Shown: positions 6,534 to 13,970, counted from the stretch's first letter. The stretch is DNA of 16,169 nt from Nitrososphaerales archaeon TH1920 (GCA_014523495.1 JAATVM010000078.1:1-16169); one strand, 5' to 3'. Notes: generated by a model from the sequence alone, not told the origin. Translations and numbers: made by a program.

Positions 6534-6568
6534 GTGGTAAGAAATATAAAATTTATCTTACTACTTTT
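6534..6568 (+). terminator. Hairpin plus T-run between the TusA-like and rhodanese genes
   Basis: A 9-pair stem with one G-U pair (arms 6534-6542 and 6556-6564) is followed by TTTT (6565-6568) on the plus strand. It lies 23 bases after the TusA-like stop and overlaps the stop codon of the convergent rhodanese gene. Position and the trailing T-run fit a terminator for the plus-strand pair. Confidence 0.4.
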
Positions 6569-7397
6569 CAATCGGATTATTTATCATGTTTCCCCATTCG
6601 GTCCATGACCCATCATAATTTTTGACGTCAGGATATCCAAGTAGATATTTTAGTACAAACCATGTATGCGATGATCTTTCACCAATTCTACAATATGAAA
6701 TAACTTCTTTATCTGGTGTAATCCCTTTTGCCTGATAAATCTTCGTCAGTTCGTCGGCCGATTTGAATGTTCCATCTTCATTGACTGCTTGAGCCCATGG
6801 AATATTTGCTGCACCAGGAATATGGCCACCCCTTTGGGCATGTTCTGTAGGGTATTCTGGAGGAGCTAGTATCTCCCCTGTGAATTCTTTTGGACTTCTA
6901 ACATCAACTAAAACCTTACTACCAAGAGTATCACTAACATATTTTAGGAAAACACGTAAGTTATTATCAGGATCAGAACTCTTGAAGTTTCCAGGTGGAT
7001 AAGTAGGGATGTCCTTTGTTAGTGGTTTGTCCTCCTCCAACCATTTTTTCCTGCCTCCGTTCATCAATTTCATATTTTTAACTCCATAATAGGTAAGTGC
7101 CCAAAATGCGAAAGCTGCAAACCAGTTATTAAAGTCACCATAGAGGACTAGTGTAGTATCATTATTCACTCCGATTCTTTGTAATAATTCTTGACATGAT
7201 TGCTTGCTTAGAATGTTTCTTGCAACGGGATCGTTAATGTCAACCTTCCAATCTAAAAGGGCCGATCCGGGAATGTGTCCTAAAACATAGTTGGCAGTAG
7301 GATCATAATCAACCTCTGCTATGCGAACTTTTGGATCATTTAGATGATCTTCAACCCATTTAATATCTACCAGAACCTCTGGATGAGAATAATTCAC
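6561..7397 (-). CDS. sseA: Thiosulfate/3-mercaptopyruvate sulfurtransferase (tandem rhodanese domains)
   Basis: This enzyme moves sulfane sulfur from thiosulfate or 3-mercaptopyruvate to an acceptor through a Cys persulfide. It has 278 residues in two rhodanese domains. The first (about 5-130), with VRIAEVDYDP and GHIPGSALLDW, has Asp in place of the active Cys (YGDFNN), as is normal for the inactive domain. The second (about 150-275) has LVDVRSPKEFTG, RGGHIPGAANIPW and the active loop CRIGERS at 236-242, which is the thiosulfate-sulfurtransferase type of loop. There is no signal peptide, so it is cytoplasmic. The start is GTG at 7397, supported by AGGTG (7405-7409) seven bases upstream and a TATA-like TAATATAAG at 7429-7437. 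It converges on the TusA-like gene, which is suggestive because rhodaneses feed TusA-type carriers in other organisms. Confidence 0.92.
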   Translation of the reverse strand: MNYSHPEVLVDIKWVEDHLNDPKVRIAEVDYDPTANYVLGHIPGSALLDWKVDINDPVARNILSKQSCQELLQRIGVNNDTTLVLYGDFNNWFAAFAFWALTYYGVKNMKLMNGGRKKWLEEDKPLTKDIPTYPPGNFKSSDPDNNLRVFLKYVSDTLGSKVLVDVRSPKEFTGEILAPPEYPTEHAQRGGHIPGAANIPWAQAVNEDGTFKSADELTKIYQAKGITPDKEVISYCRIGERSSHTWFVLKYLLGYPDVKNYDGSWTEWGNMINNPIEK

Positions 7398-7404
7398 TTC
7401 ATAA

Positions 7405-7437
7405 CACCTGTATTGAATTTATCTTGAGCTTATATTA
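7405..7437 (-). promoter_or_regulatory. Shine-Dalgarno and TATA element of the rhodanese gene
   Basis: AGGTG (7405-7409, minus strand) sits seven bases before GTG 7397 and decides this start over the out-of-frame ATG at 7402, which meets a stop after two codons. TAATATAAG (7429-7437) is the TATA candidate. Confidence 0.5.
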
Positions 7438-7493
7438 GTTTTTCACGAATTTTGATTCATAAAATGTTTCATTGAAATAAAAATAGCAAAAGA

Positions 7494-7991
7494 TCAGCCA
7501 TGATCCGCACCTCTGTACCCAATCCTCAATTCTGCATCACCATCGTACTTTGGCTTGATAGCAAGCTGTGCTGGAGTATATATTAGATGCTCCTTTGTAA
7601 ATGATGATAATTCGTAGTCATTTGTCATATATAGTGCATAGAAGGGACATGCATCAACGCAAAGACCGCAAAACACGCACTTTCCAAAATCAATTTGTGG
7701 CATAATGGATTTCTTGTTATGTTTCCATTGTTCATCCACTTTTACCATTGCAATTGCTTCAGCTATTCCCTCACACGCAATTGCGCAAAGCTGACATCCA
7801 GTACATTTATCATGAAACAGTATATGCCTTCCTCTTGAACCTGCGATTCCAACACCTCTTTTTGGATCAAATTGGTATCCATCACCAACAAACTTGAGTT
7901 TTTTTTCTGGATATCTCAATGTGAATCTCTTGATAAGAAGATGCTTTGAGCCTGATTCAATAGCTTTTATGAAACCGCCAGCTGAGGTCAT
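7494..7991 (-). CDS. nuoI: NADH-quinone oxidoreductase subunit I-like 2[4Fe-4S] ferredoxin subunit (complex I)
   Basis: NuoI carries two [4Fe-4S] clusters that pass electrons to the quinone-reducing end of complex I on the cytoplasmic side of the membrane. This 165-residue protein has the two clusters at Cys63/66/69/73 (CTGCQLCAIACEG) and Cys105/108/111/115 (CVFCGLCVDACPF). The first has Glu instead of the usual Pro after the last Cys, as I recall for thaumarchaeal NuoI. The N-terminal segment before the first cluster (RFTLRYPEKKLKFVGDGYQ) and the tail YMTNDYELSSF also fit this group. It stands alone here: no other nuo gene is in the window, and neighbours are a rhodanese and a sugar dehydrogenase. 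The ATG at 7991 has a TATA-like element 27 bases upstream embedded in a perfect inverted repeat. A ferredoxin serving another oxidoreductase is a less likely alternative. Confidence 0.88.
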   Translation of the reverse strand: MTSAGGFIKAIESGSKHLLIKRFTLRYPEKKLKFVGDGYQFDPKRGVGIAGSRGRHILFHDKCTGCQLCAIACEGIAEAIAMVKVDEQWKHNKKSIMPQIDFGKCVFCGLCVDACPFYALYMTNDYELSSFTKEHLIYTPAQLAIKPKYDGDAELRIGYRGADHG

Positions 7992-7995
7992 ATCA

Positions 7996-8026
7996 TTAAC
8001 TTAAACACAGCCATATTTTAAGTTAA
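7996..8026. promoter_or_regulatory. 10-bp perfect inverted repeat in the nuoI promoter (candidate operator)
   Basis: The arms ttaacttaaa (7996-8005) and tttaagttaa (8017-8026) are exact reverse complements with an 11-base spacer, so centre-to-centre spacing is 21 bases, two helical turns. The upstream arm overlaps the TATA-like stretch (TTAAAATAT on the minus strand, about 8014-8022), and the other arm ends five bases before the ATG at 7991. A dimeric repressor could occlude the promoter here. All bases but one per arm are A/T, so chance is a real alternative. Confidence 0.4.
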
Positions 8027-8078
8027 AAATCAATGTAACTTTTAGATAAATAGAAACAAGCTCATCCTATCAAGTTTT

Positions 8079-9353
8079 TTACGCCGGCACTACCCTGTAG
8101 ATGCTTCCATTGATTCCCAGAATGTAAAGATATCCGTCTGGTCCTACTTGTATGTCTGTTACTACTCCAAAGCCTTGTCCAAAAACAATGCTTTGAACTT
8201 CATCTGGAGTATCAGCAACTCTATCATTTAACGGTGGTTCCAAAAGTAATTGTTTTCTATCTGAATCAAGTTTGAAATTATATAGATTACCAGTTTTTAC
8301 ATCACCAACAAATATTGTGTTTTCATATTGTGTGCCAAGTTTAGTTGAATTCAAGAATTTCAGAGCTGTTGGAGCCACCGTTACTTTCCATACAAATTCA
8401 GGGTCACTGTAGTTACCCTTTCCTTCAAAAGAAAACAGATCCTGATTAGGATCAAATCTCTGTAGAGCCATACCCATTGCCTTTCTCCAGCCGCTATTGA
8501 ACCCAGGATAGACATAATTTATTTCATCTTTATCAATACCACCATTTTCACTATCCCATAGGTTACCAGTAACAGGATCAAAATCAAATCCAAAACTATT
8601 ACGTATCCCATACGCATAATATAGTATATTTGGAACTGAGCTTCCAAATGGGCCGTCATCCACAGACTTACCATCTTGTGTTACCCTTAGTATACCACTC
8701 GTTCCGTCTGGAGAATTACCTCTCATTATATTCTGAATATTACCCATTCTACCGCCTACATCCCCTACAATAACATAGACGTTATTATCAGGACCTATTA
8801 CCAATTTTCCTCCATTGTGATTATTTTCATGTCCCGGTATGGGAGAAGTTGCAGGCAAGTTTAGAAGCAAAAGTGGATTGACAAGTCTATTATCCACAAG
8901 TTCATATTTGTACAATCTGTTGCCGACGACAACTCCTGAACTGTTAGCCTCACTATAATATAAGAATACAGAAGTCTTTCCTTCTTGATTATTTGATGTT
9001 GCTATTCCCAGCAGACCCAATTCTACTTCTGTTCCCACTTTAACTTGTAGCAACGGGTTTTGTTGAAGATTGCCATTTAAGATTCTCTGGACCTTACCAG
9101 TGTTTTTCTCTAGAACAAGAATATCATTTGGTCCAAGAAATGCCATACCGGTTGTTGGGCCCTTGAGTCCATCCTTAAATATTGTTTCAACTTTCAAAGA
9201 AGGGTCAATTATTATCTGTCCACTACTCTCCGGTCTGGCCCTTACATAAGCTGCATGAGAAATATTACTCTCGTTAACATTTGTAATTAGGACAAAAGTA
9301 GGTACGAAAAATAAAATTATAGACGCAAGAAGAATGATATTTTTTTTTCTCAT
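8079..9353 (-). CDS. Membrane-anchored glucose/sorbosone dehydrogenase-like (GSDH, PQQ-type) beta-propeller
   Basis: Soluble quinoprotein sugar/aldose dehydrogenases of the GSDH family oxidise sugars using PQQ outside the cytoplasm. This 424-residue protein begins with a basic N-terminus and one hydrophobic segment (about residues 6-25), a signal peptide or anchor, then a six-bladed-propeller sequence with family motifs in order: LLGIA, PGHENNHNGGKLVIGPDNNVYV (catalytic-His region), YGIRNSFGFDFDP, LWDSENGG, DEINYVYPGFNSGW and a final GPDGYLYIL. Length is normal. I chose ATG 9353 over the TTG one codon earlier; a TATA-like AGATAAAAG (9376-9384) lies 27 bases upstream, indicating a leaderless message. 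The enzyme probably acts at the outer face of the membrane. PQQ use and substrate are inferred from the family, and many archaeal members are uncharacterised. It is divergent from sufD across a 263-base gap. Confidence 0.85.
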   Translation of the reverse strand: MRKKNIILLASIILFFVPTFVLITNVNESNISHAAYVRARPESSGQIIIDPSLKVETIFKDGLKGPTTGMAFLGPNDILVLEKNTGKVQRILNGNLQQNPLLQVKVGTEVELGLLGIATSNNQEGKTSVFLYYSEANSSGVVVGNRLYKYELVDNRLVNPLLLLNLPATSPIPGHENNHNGGKLVIGPDNNVYVIVGDVGGRMGNIQNIMRGNSPDGTSGILRVTQDGKSVDDGPFGSSVPNILYYAYGIRNSFGFDFDPVTGNLWDSENGGIDKDEINYVYPGFNSGWRKAMGMALQRFDPNQDLFSFEGKGNYSDPEFVWKVTVAPTALKFLNSTKLGTQYENTIFVGDVKTGNLYNFKLDSDRKQLLLEPPLNDRVADTPDEVQSIVFGQGFGVVTDIQVGPDGYLYILGINGSIYRVVPA

Positions 9354-9616
9354 CAATAGGAAAAATTCTAATCAATCTTTTATCTGTTTTGACGAAGCTA
9401 GGCTTTAGTCTAAATTAGTATTTATCAGTTTTCTGCTTATAAGATTAACCGAGGTGAATCAATTGCTTTTTTTATCAGCTTTATATAGGATGAAACGGAG
9501 AATCGATCTTACGGTAATTTAAGATTTACAATTTATTCAATAGGACATTCAAAATTAGAAAAATGGAATAAATAGAAAGATAGATAATATGTAGAGTCAT
9601 ATTTATTCTCCAATTT
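9354..9616. promoter_or_regulatory. Divergent promoter region between the GSDH-like gene and sufD
   Basis: On the minus side AGATAAAAG (9376-9384) is the likely TATA box of the dehydrogenase. On the plus side two candidates exist: TTATATAG (about 9481-9488), which would give a leader of about 100 bases, and AATAAATAG (9567-9575), which would start sufD about 20 bases before its ATG. No Shine-Dalgarno precedes the sufD ATG. The region also holds the tiny frame at 9463-9522. Confidence 0.4.
9463..9522 (+). CDS. Candidate tiny ORF (19 codons, TTG start) with strong Shine-Dalgarno, upstream of sufD
   Basis: GAGGTGA (9451-9457), a seven-base match to the archaeal anti-Shine-Dalgarno, stands six bases (counted from GAGGTG) before a TTG that opens a 19-residue frame ending in TAA at 9520-9522. 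The predicted peptide is short, with a hydrophobic start and a basic middle. A TATA-like CTTATAAG (about 9435-9442) is nearby. It could be a leader peptide in the sufD 5' region or simply chance. Confidence 0.2.
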   Translation: MLFLSALYRMKRRIDLTVI

Positions 9617-11047
9617 ATGACAACTAATCTTATTTCACTATCATCACTGGATGACAAATATGTAAAAGAAAAAAGTAATATGAATTCAGAGCCAGAATGG
9701 TTGACTGAAATAAGGAATAATGCATTTTCAAATTATTCTTCTTTGCCTCATGAAGTTTCACCATTGTACAAAAAATATTCTGATGCCAACCTTCTATACC
9801 CAGACCGGGTCTATCTTTTACAAGGGACTAAAAAATACATACCAGAAGAATATCTTAACGAGAGAATAAGAGAGCTAGATAAGGAAACAGGTATATTGAA
9901 AATAGGATCCTCAATAGTTCATTCCAAAATTTCAGATAAACTTTCAAAACAAGGAGTTGTTATTTCAGACCTTAAAAGTGCGATCAAGAATTACGGAAGT
10001 ATCATTAGAGATAGAATGTATTCAAATCAACTTAATTATTCTGAAGACAAGTTTCTTGCTTTAGAATTGTCATGTTTTGACTCGGGTATTTTCGTATATA
10101 TACCACGAAATGTTATCATTGACGAATCAATAAGAATCATTGACGTACTTGCACCAGATGGTACATCTTCAATAACAAGAAATATTGTGATTTCCGAATC
10201 AAATTCAAAAGCAAGTATAGTTCAAGAAGTATATAGCAATAAGCAATTAGATGATAAAATTCAACAATCCCTGTTTGAACTTTTAGAATGCTATGTTGGA
10301 TCAAACAGCCAATTGGAAGTTATAACTTTGCAAGCAATGGATGAAAAAGAGTCAGTTAATTTTTCAAATAGAAAAGCATTCATTGAAAAGGATGGAAAAA
10401 TGTCATGGTATATGGGACTTTTTGGAGCGCAACTTTCAAGATATAAAATTGACAATCTTATGAAAGGCGAAGGTGCAACTGCTGAAGATGTAGAAATAAT
10501 ATTTGGTATTAATGATCAATCATTTGACGTAACATCAAATCTTATTCACTATGGACCCAATACAAGGGGTAGAGTGTTATCAAAATCAGTAATGAAAGAC
10601 CACTCTAAATCTCTTTTTAAAGGTATGATAAAAATTGCGAAAAACGCCAAGTCAGCAGAATCATTTCTCGCCGGACACGCAATATTGTTGGATAAGGGGG
10701 CAAAATCAGATACAATTCCTGGACTTGAAATTGAAACTAATGAAGTTAGGGCCACTCATTCTGCATCTGTTGCACAAATAGATGAAAATCAAATTTTCTA
10801 TCTTATGTCCAGAGGACTCAGTAACGAAGAAGCAAAAAGAGAAATCGTAAGTGGTTTCTTAGAACCCTTATCTCGTAAAATGGGTCCCACTATAAGGGCT
10901 TGGGTGAATTATCTAATTGAGAACAAATGGCTCGGAAAACCATTGATGCTCAAGACAGATGAGGCGATGGAACATATTCTTGAAGTTGAAAAATCCAGAT
11001 ACAGAGAAACTGAGGATATATTCGAGAAACATTATAAGTATAGATAG
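9617..11047 (+). CDS. sufD: SUF Fe-S cluster assembly protein SufD-like
   Basis: SufB, SufC and SufD form the SUF scaffold that builds Fe-S clusters in the cytoplasm; SufD is the SufB-related partner. The protein has 476 residues: an alpha-helical N-terminal region (about 1-120), then a right-handed beta-helix core with the SufBD C-terminal signature GLEIETNEVRATHSASVAQIDE and IFYLMSRGLSNEEA (about residues 369-405). The THSASVAQ segment aligns with the SufD-type CSHGATVGQ containing the functional His rather than with SufB's EHEATTSK, and no Cys is seen near the SufB catalytic position, favouring SufD. ATG 9617 is chosen; a second ATG at residue 22 is possible. Neither sufB nor sufC is visible. 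The Rieske gene follows 26 bases later, so co-transcription is likely. Confidence 0.88.
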   Translation: MTTNLISLSSLDDKYVKEKSNMNSEPEWLTEIRNNAFSNYSSLPHEVSPLYKKYSDANLLYPDRVYLLQGTKKYIPEEYLNERIRELDKETGILKIGSSIVHSKISDKLSKQGVVISDLKSAIKNYGSIIRDRMYSNQLNYSEDKFLALELSCFDSGIFVYIPRNVIIDESIRIIDVLAPDGTSSITRNIVISESNSKASIVQEVYSNKQLDDKIQQSLFELLECYVGSNSQLEVITLQAMDEKESVNFSNRKAFIEKDGKMSWYMGLFGAQLSRYKIDNLMKGEGATAEDVEIIFGINDQSFDVTSNLIHYGPNTRGRVLSKSVMKDHSKSLFKGMIKIAKNAKSAESFLAGHAILLDKGAKSDTIPGLEIETNEVRATHSASVAQIDENQIFYLMSRGLSNEEAKREIVSGFLEPLSRKMGPTIRAWVNYLIENKWLGKPLMLKTDEAMEHILEVEKSRYRETEDIFEKHYKYR

Positions 11048-11073
11048 AGCCACTTTACTAAATGTAATTTATT

Positions 11074-11388
11074 ATGGCATCATGGATTAAAGTATGTGAA
11101 ACAAAAACTCTGAATAATGGTGATATGATAGACTTTGATCATGATGACAAAAAAATTTTGATATCGAAAGTAAACAATAAAGTCTATGCAACTGATAGGA
11201 TATGTACTCACGCATATGCTGATCTTTCAACAGGATTTTTAAATGAAGATGATATTACTGTTACCTGTCCATTACACATGTCTAGATTCAATTTAGAAAG
11301 TGGAAAACCCGAAAATTTACCAGCTGAAGAACCTCTTAAAACATATAGTGCTGAATCAAGAGATGGGTGGGTCTACATTCTTATTTGA
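11074..11388 (+). CDS. Rieske-type [2Fe-2S] ferredoxin
   Basis: This is a small soluble electron carrier of the dioxygenase-ferredoxin/NirD type. Within 104 residues it has the two Rieske ligand boxes: CTHAYADLSTG (Cys-x-His, about residue 44) and CPLHMSRFNLESG (Cys-x2-His, about residue 66). The intervening segment is short, as in ferredoxin-type Rieske proteins, with no membrane anchor and none of the extra Cys pair seen in cytochrome bc-type Rieske proteins. The ATG is 26 bases after the sufD stop on the same strand, suggesting a joint message and perhaps electron supply to, or cluster receipt from, SUF assembly. It ends 9 bases from the convergent signal peptidase stop. The redox partner is not identifiable here. 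Confidence 0.93.
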   Translation: MASWIKVCETKTLNNGDMIDFDHDDKKILISKVNNKVYATDRICTHAYADLSTGFLNEDDITVTCPLHMSRFNLESGKPENLPAEEPLKTYSAESRDGWVYILI

Positions 11389-11397
11389 GAACGCTAA

Positions 11398-11967
11398 TCA
11401 CTTTGTTTCTTTCTCGCGTTCTACTTTTTTTGGTCTAATCGAATAAATTAATAATCCAATTATTATAGCCATAATGACATAGTTTATGGGAGGAGTTATG
11501 ATCATTGAAATTGTTCCTATTTTTGGAATTACATATACTACTTTTCCCACATAGTTTTCCGTAAATATTGGGAAGTCAATGCCAGGTATAGAATAAGGAT
11601 TTGCATCTCCTTTTGTCTTGACAACTTTCTTTTCAAAAAAAGTTCCAATATCAGAGATCCTATGTACAATTACTTTGGGTTTTCCATCTTCTGTTTTAGC
11701 TTCTGGAGCTCTGAAAACAATTATGTCCCCGCTCTTCAGATTATTAAATAAAGTATCAAATGAATTATTTTTAATTATAACTATATCTCCTATGTTTATT
11801 GTTGGAATCATGCTTCCACTAACCACTACGTAAAAAGGATTAATAGATCCAGAAAATGTGTATATTAATAATAGGCCTCCTCCAATTATTATTGCAATCG
11901 CTATCAAGCTGAATATCGTATTTTTCTTCATTTTAGGTTTATTCTTGTAATCTATTGGAATGACCAT
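11398..11967 (-). CDS. Signal peptidase I, archaeal/Sec11 Ser-His type
   Basis: This membrane protease removes signal peptides from exported proteins at the outer face of the membrane. The 189-residue sequence has an N-terminal transmembrane helix (about 17-38), the catalytic box SGSMIPTI with Ser52, a GDIVIFRAP strand, VIVHRI with His102 replacing the bacterial Lys (the archaeal/eukaryotic arrangement), a TKGDAN box near residue 119, and a C-terminal transmembrane helix (about 157-178) followed by a basic tail. ATG 11967 is the longest start; ATG 11931 (residue 13) would also leave the first helix intact and is a real alternative. It is divergent from the DUF6659-type gene across 50 bases. 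The GSDH-like protein in this window is a plausible client. Confidence 0.93.
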   Translation of the reverse strand: MVIPIDYKNKPKMKKNTIFSLIAIAIIIGGGLLLIYTFSGSINPFYVVVSGSMIPTINIGDIVIIKNNSFDTLFNNLKSGDIIVFRAPEAKTEDGKPKVIVHRISDIGTFFEKKVVKTKGDANPYSIPGIDFPIFTENYVGKVVYVIPKIGTISMIITPPINYVIMAIIIGLLIYSIRPKKVEREKETK

Positions 11968-12017
11968 TAAAACTTATTGATCCGTTCTAAGAACATTAAA
12001 AAATATATCTAGTAAAA

Positions 12018-12446
12018 ATGGTTTACTTAATTATGGAAAAAAAAGAACATAATCAACTTACCAGAGAAGAATCTATCAAGAAAAAAGAAAAATGTCACAA
12101 CCTACTCTTACTATCACAAAAAATCCGTTATGTTGGTATGATCAATAATTTTGGCAGGACAGTTGCAGGACAATTACGTGCGGGCTTGGTGCCCTTGCTT
12201 AACGTTGAACAAGCAAGAAATGAACATTTTATTGATGCCACTCGCAATCTGCTTAGAAAAGCATTTGATGCTACATTAGGTACCACCTTATACACTCTCA
12301 CTGTAAATGAAAAGGTAATAACTTTGACCTTTCCGTTTCAATCAGGAGGATTTTATTACATAACAATAGATAATGACATAGGGGGCGAAGAACTCATAAA
12401 ATTAATAAATCTACTAACTGAAAAAATTAAACTAAATTCAGATTAA
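12018..12446 (+). CDS. Thaumarchaeal DUF6659-type protein
   Basis: Function is unknown. The 142-residue soluble protein has the pattern I associate with DUF6659, a family common and multi-copy in ammonia-oxidising archaea: a Cys-containing helix (KCHNLLLLSQKIRYVGMIN), then FGRTVAGQLRAGLVPLLN, a charged helix, and LGTTLYTLTVNEKVITLTFPF leading to a final strand and helix. The overall shape resembles small roadblock/profilin-like sensor folds, but that is a guess. Two ATGs, 12018 and 12033, are possible; the family pattern begins after both. The TATA-like AAAATATATC lies only about 15 bases upstream of the first ATG, which would favour 12033 for a near-leaderless message. It ends 11 bases from the convergent rpl15e stop. 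Confidence 0.75.
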   Translation: MVYLIMEKKEHNQLTREESIKKKEKCHNLLLLSQKIRYVGMINNFGRTVAGQLRAGLVPLLNVEQARNEHFIDATRNLLRKAFDATLGTTLYTLTVNEKVITLTFPFQSGGFYYITIDNDIGGEELIKLINLLTEKIKLNSD

Positions 12447-12457
12447 CGGCTGATTAG

Positions 12458-12916
12458 TTATTTAGCAAACGCCTTTAGTCTTTTTTTGAATTCTGTATCT
12501 TCTGATATTGATGGATGAGCAGGGTCAGCCAATATTATTTCATACCAAATGTTCTTACCGTCTTTATATAAAAAATAAGAACCCATAACTTCCAAATTAG
12601 GATACTTTTCATTTACTCTCCTTTCGGCGACTCGTTTCATACTTTCTGCTTGTTTAATTCTTACCACACCCATGTGTTTTGGCCTTCTACCAGATACGGG
12701 ACGTTGCTTTCTCATTCCACCTCTTCCAACTTTGGTACGAATTACGATTATACCTTGTTTTGCCTTGTAGCCCAATCTATGAGCCCTATCAAGTCTGCTT
12801 GGTCTTTCAATTCTATGTATGGTTGGTTCTTTTCTCCAAGTCATAGCTTTTTCCTTTAGTTCCTCCGAATTAGTTTTCCACATTTTTGTCCAAATTTCAG
12901 CCATATACTGATGCAT
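12458..12916 (-). CDS. rpl15e: 50S ribosomal protein L15e
   Basis: This is a structural protein of the large ribosomal subunit, present in archaea and eukaryotes and absent from bacteria, so it is strong evidence for the domain. The sequence is short (152 residues) and very basic, with the characteristic segments WRKEPTIHRIERPSRLDRAHRLGYKAKQGI, VRTKVGRGGMRKQRP-like core and RRPKHMGV, followed by RVNEKYPNLEVMGSYF...WYEIILADPAHP. These match L15e end to end. The ATG at 12916 gives the expected short N-terminus, MHQYMAEIW; a TATA-like GATATTAAG lies about 29 bases upstream. It is convergent with the DUF6659-type gene and about 100 bases downstream of the SerA-type gene on the same strand, with its own promoter. 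Confidence 0.97.
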   Translation of the reverse strand: MHQYMAEIWTKMWKTNSEELKEKAMTWRKEPTIHRIERPSRLDRAHRLGYKAKQGIIVIRTKVGRGGMRKQRPVSGRRPKHMGVVRIKQAESMKRVAERRVNEKYPNLEVMGSYFLYKDGKNIWYEIILADPAHPSISEDTEFKKRLKAFAK

Positions 12917-13019
12917 ATTAGATTAGTCCAGTTAAGACCTTAATATCTGTATTTTGCTAGGTCAGCAGAGTAAGAAAAAGTAAATATAATTCAACGTGAA
13001 AAATTTAATCTGGGATTTC

Positions 13020-13952
13020 TCATCTATTACTCAATAATGTCTGGATTACTTTTTCTGCTATGACAGTTGAAGCAAGTTCCTGGGCTTCTTTTGTTTGGGC
13101 TGCAATATGAGGACTGCAAATGATATTGGGAAGTTGTATTAAATTGGTATTTGTTGGAGGTTCCACTTCGAAAACATCTAGTGCTGCTCCAGCGATTCCT
13201 TTGCTGCTCAATGTCCTAAATAATGACTCTTCATCTATTATTTCGCCCCTGGATGTATTAATAAGAAAGGCGGTTGGTTTCATGTATGATAATGTTTCAG
13301 AATTGATGAGATGTCTCGTTTTTTCAGTCAGAGGCACATGGAATGTAACAAAGTCTGAATTCTCTAATAGAGTCCTTAAATCCGTTTTTATCAATCCTAC
13401 TTCTCTAACATAATCTTGATTTATTGGATAAATATCGTATCCTAGCAAATTCATACGAAGACATTTTGCAATTCTACCCACATTTCTGCCAATATTTCCC
13501 ACCCCAACTATTCCCAGGTATTTTCCTCTAAGTTCACCACCAACAAGTTCTTTTTTCAACCATTTACCATTCTTAATTCCATCATTGGCCTTTGGAATAT
13601 TTCTAGATAAAGCTATCATATGACCTATTACAAGTTCTGAGACTGCATTCATTGCAGCCTCAGAAGCATTCAAAATTTTGATTCCTTTAGATTCAGCATA
13701 ATTCGTGTCTATATTATCCAATCCAACACCCACTCTTGCAATAATCTTAACAATTGAGGCAGAATCTATTACCTTTTTTGTTATTTTTGTTCTGCTTCTT
13801 ACGATGATTACATCACAGTCTTTGACAGACATCAGTAATTCATCAGATTCAATATCGGGTTTATATTCGACAATCAACCCTGCTTTTTTTAGTATAGTTA
13901 CCCCTGCATCATCTATAGTGTCGCAGATAATGACCTTGCCCTCAACCTGCAT
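13020..13952 (-). CDS. serA: D-3-phosphoglycerate dehydrogenase-type D-2-hydroxyacid dehydrogenase (no ACT domain)
   Basis: SerA oxidises 3-phosphoglycerate to 3-phosphohydroxypyruvate with NAD, the first step of phosphorylated serine synthesis. The 310-residue protein has the two-lobed D-2-hydroxyacid dehydrogenase layout: GVGNIG at 150-155 in the NAD fold, Asp173 after the second strand (GYDIYP) favouring NAD over NADP, and the catalytic set Arg235 (NTSRGEIID), Glu264 (FEVEPP) and His282 (SPHIAAQT). Length and the RVGVGLDNID segment fit archaeal short SerA proteins that lack the C-terminal regulatory ACT domain, so serine feedback through ACT is not expected. The ATG at 13952 has a TATA-like ATTATAAGAC 25 bases upstream. 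Another 2-hydroxyacid specificity (glyoxylate or hydroxypyruvate reductase) cannot be excluded. Confidence 0.87.
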   Translation of the reverse strand: MQVEGKVIICDTIDDAGVTILKKAGLIVEYKPDIESDELLMSVKDCDVIIVRSRTKITKKVIDSASIVKIIARVGVGLDNIDTNYAESKGIKILNASEAAMNAVSELVIGHMIALSRNIPKANDGIKNGKWLKKELVGGELRGKYLGIVGVGNIGRNVGRIAKCLRMNLLGYDIYPINQDYVREVGLIKTDLRTLLENSDFVTFHVPLTEKTRHLINSETLSYMKPTAFLINTSRGEIIDEESLFRTLSSKGIAGAALDVFEVEPPTNTNLIQLPNIICSPHIAAQTKEAQELASTVIAEKVIQTLLSNR

Positions 13953-13970
13953 GAAATATGCAAATTACAG

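Noticed and set aside
9410..9460. Possible hairpins (aagc/gctt, gatt/aatc) in the sufD upstream region
   Set aside because: Four-base stems are expected by chance; no riboswitch-like structure could be built.
11984..11994. Short inverted repeat gttct-a-agaac between the signal peptidase and DUF6659-type genes
   Set aside because: Arms are only five bases; placement in a divergent promoter is suggestive but not enough to call an operator.
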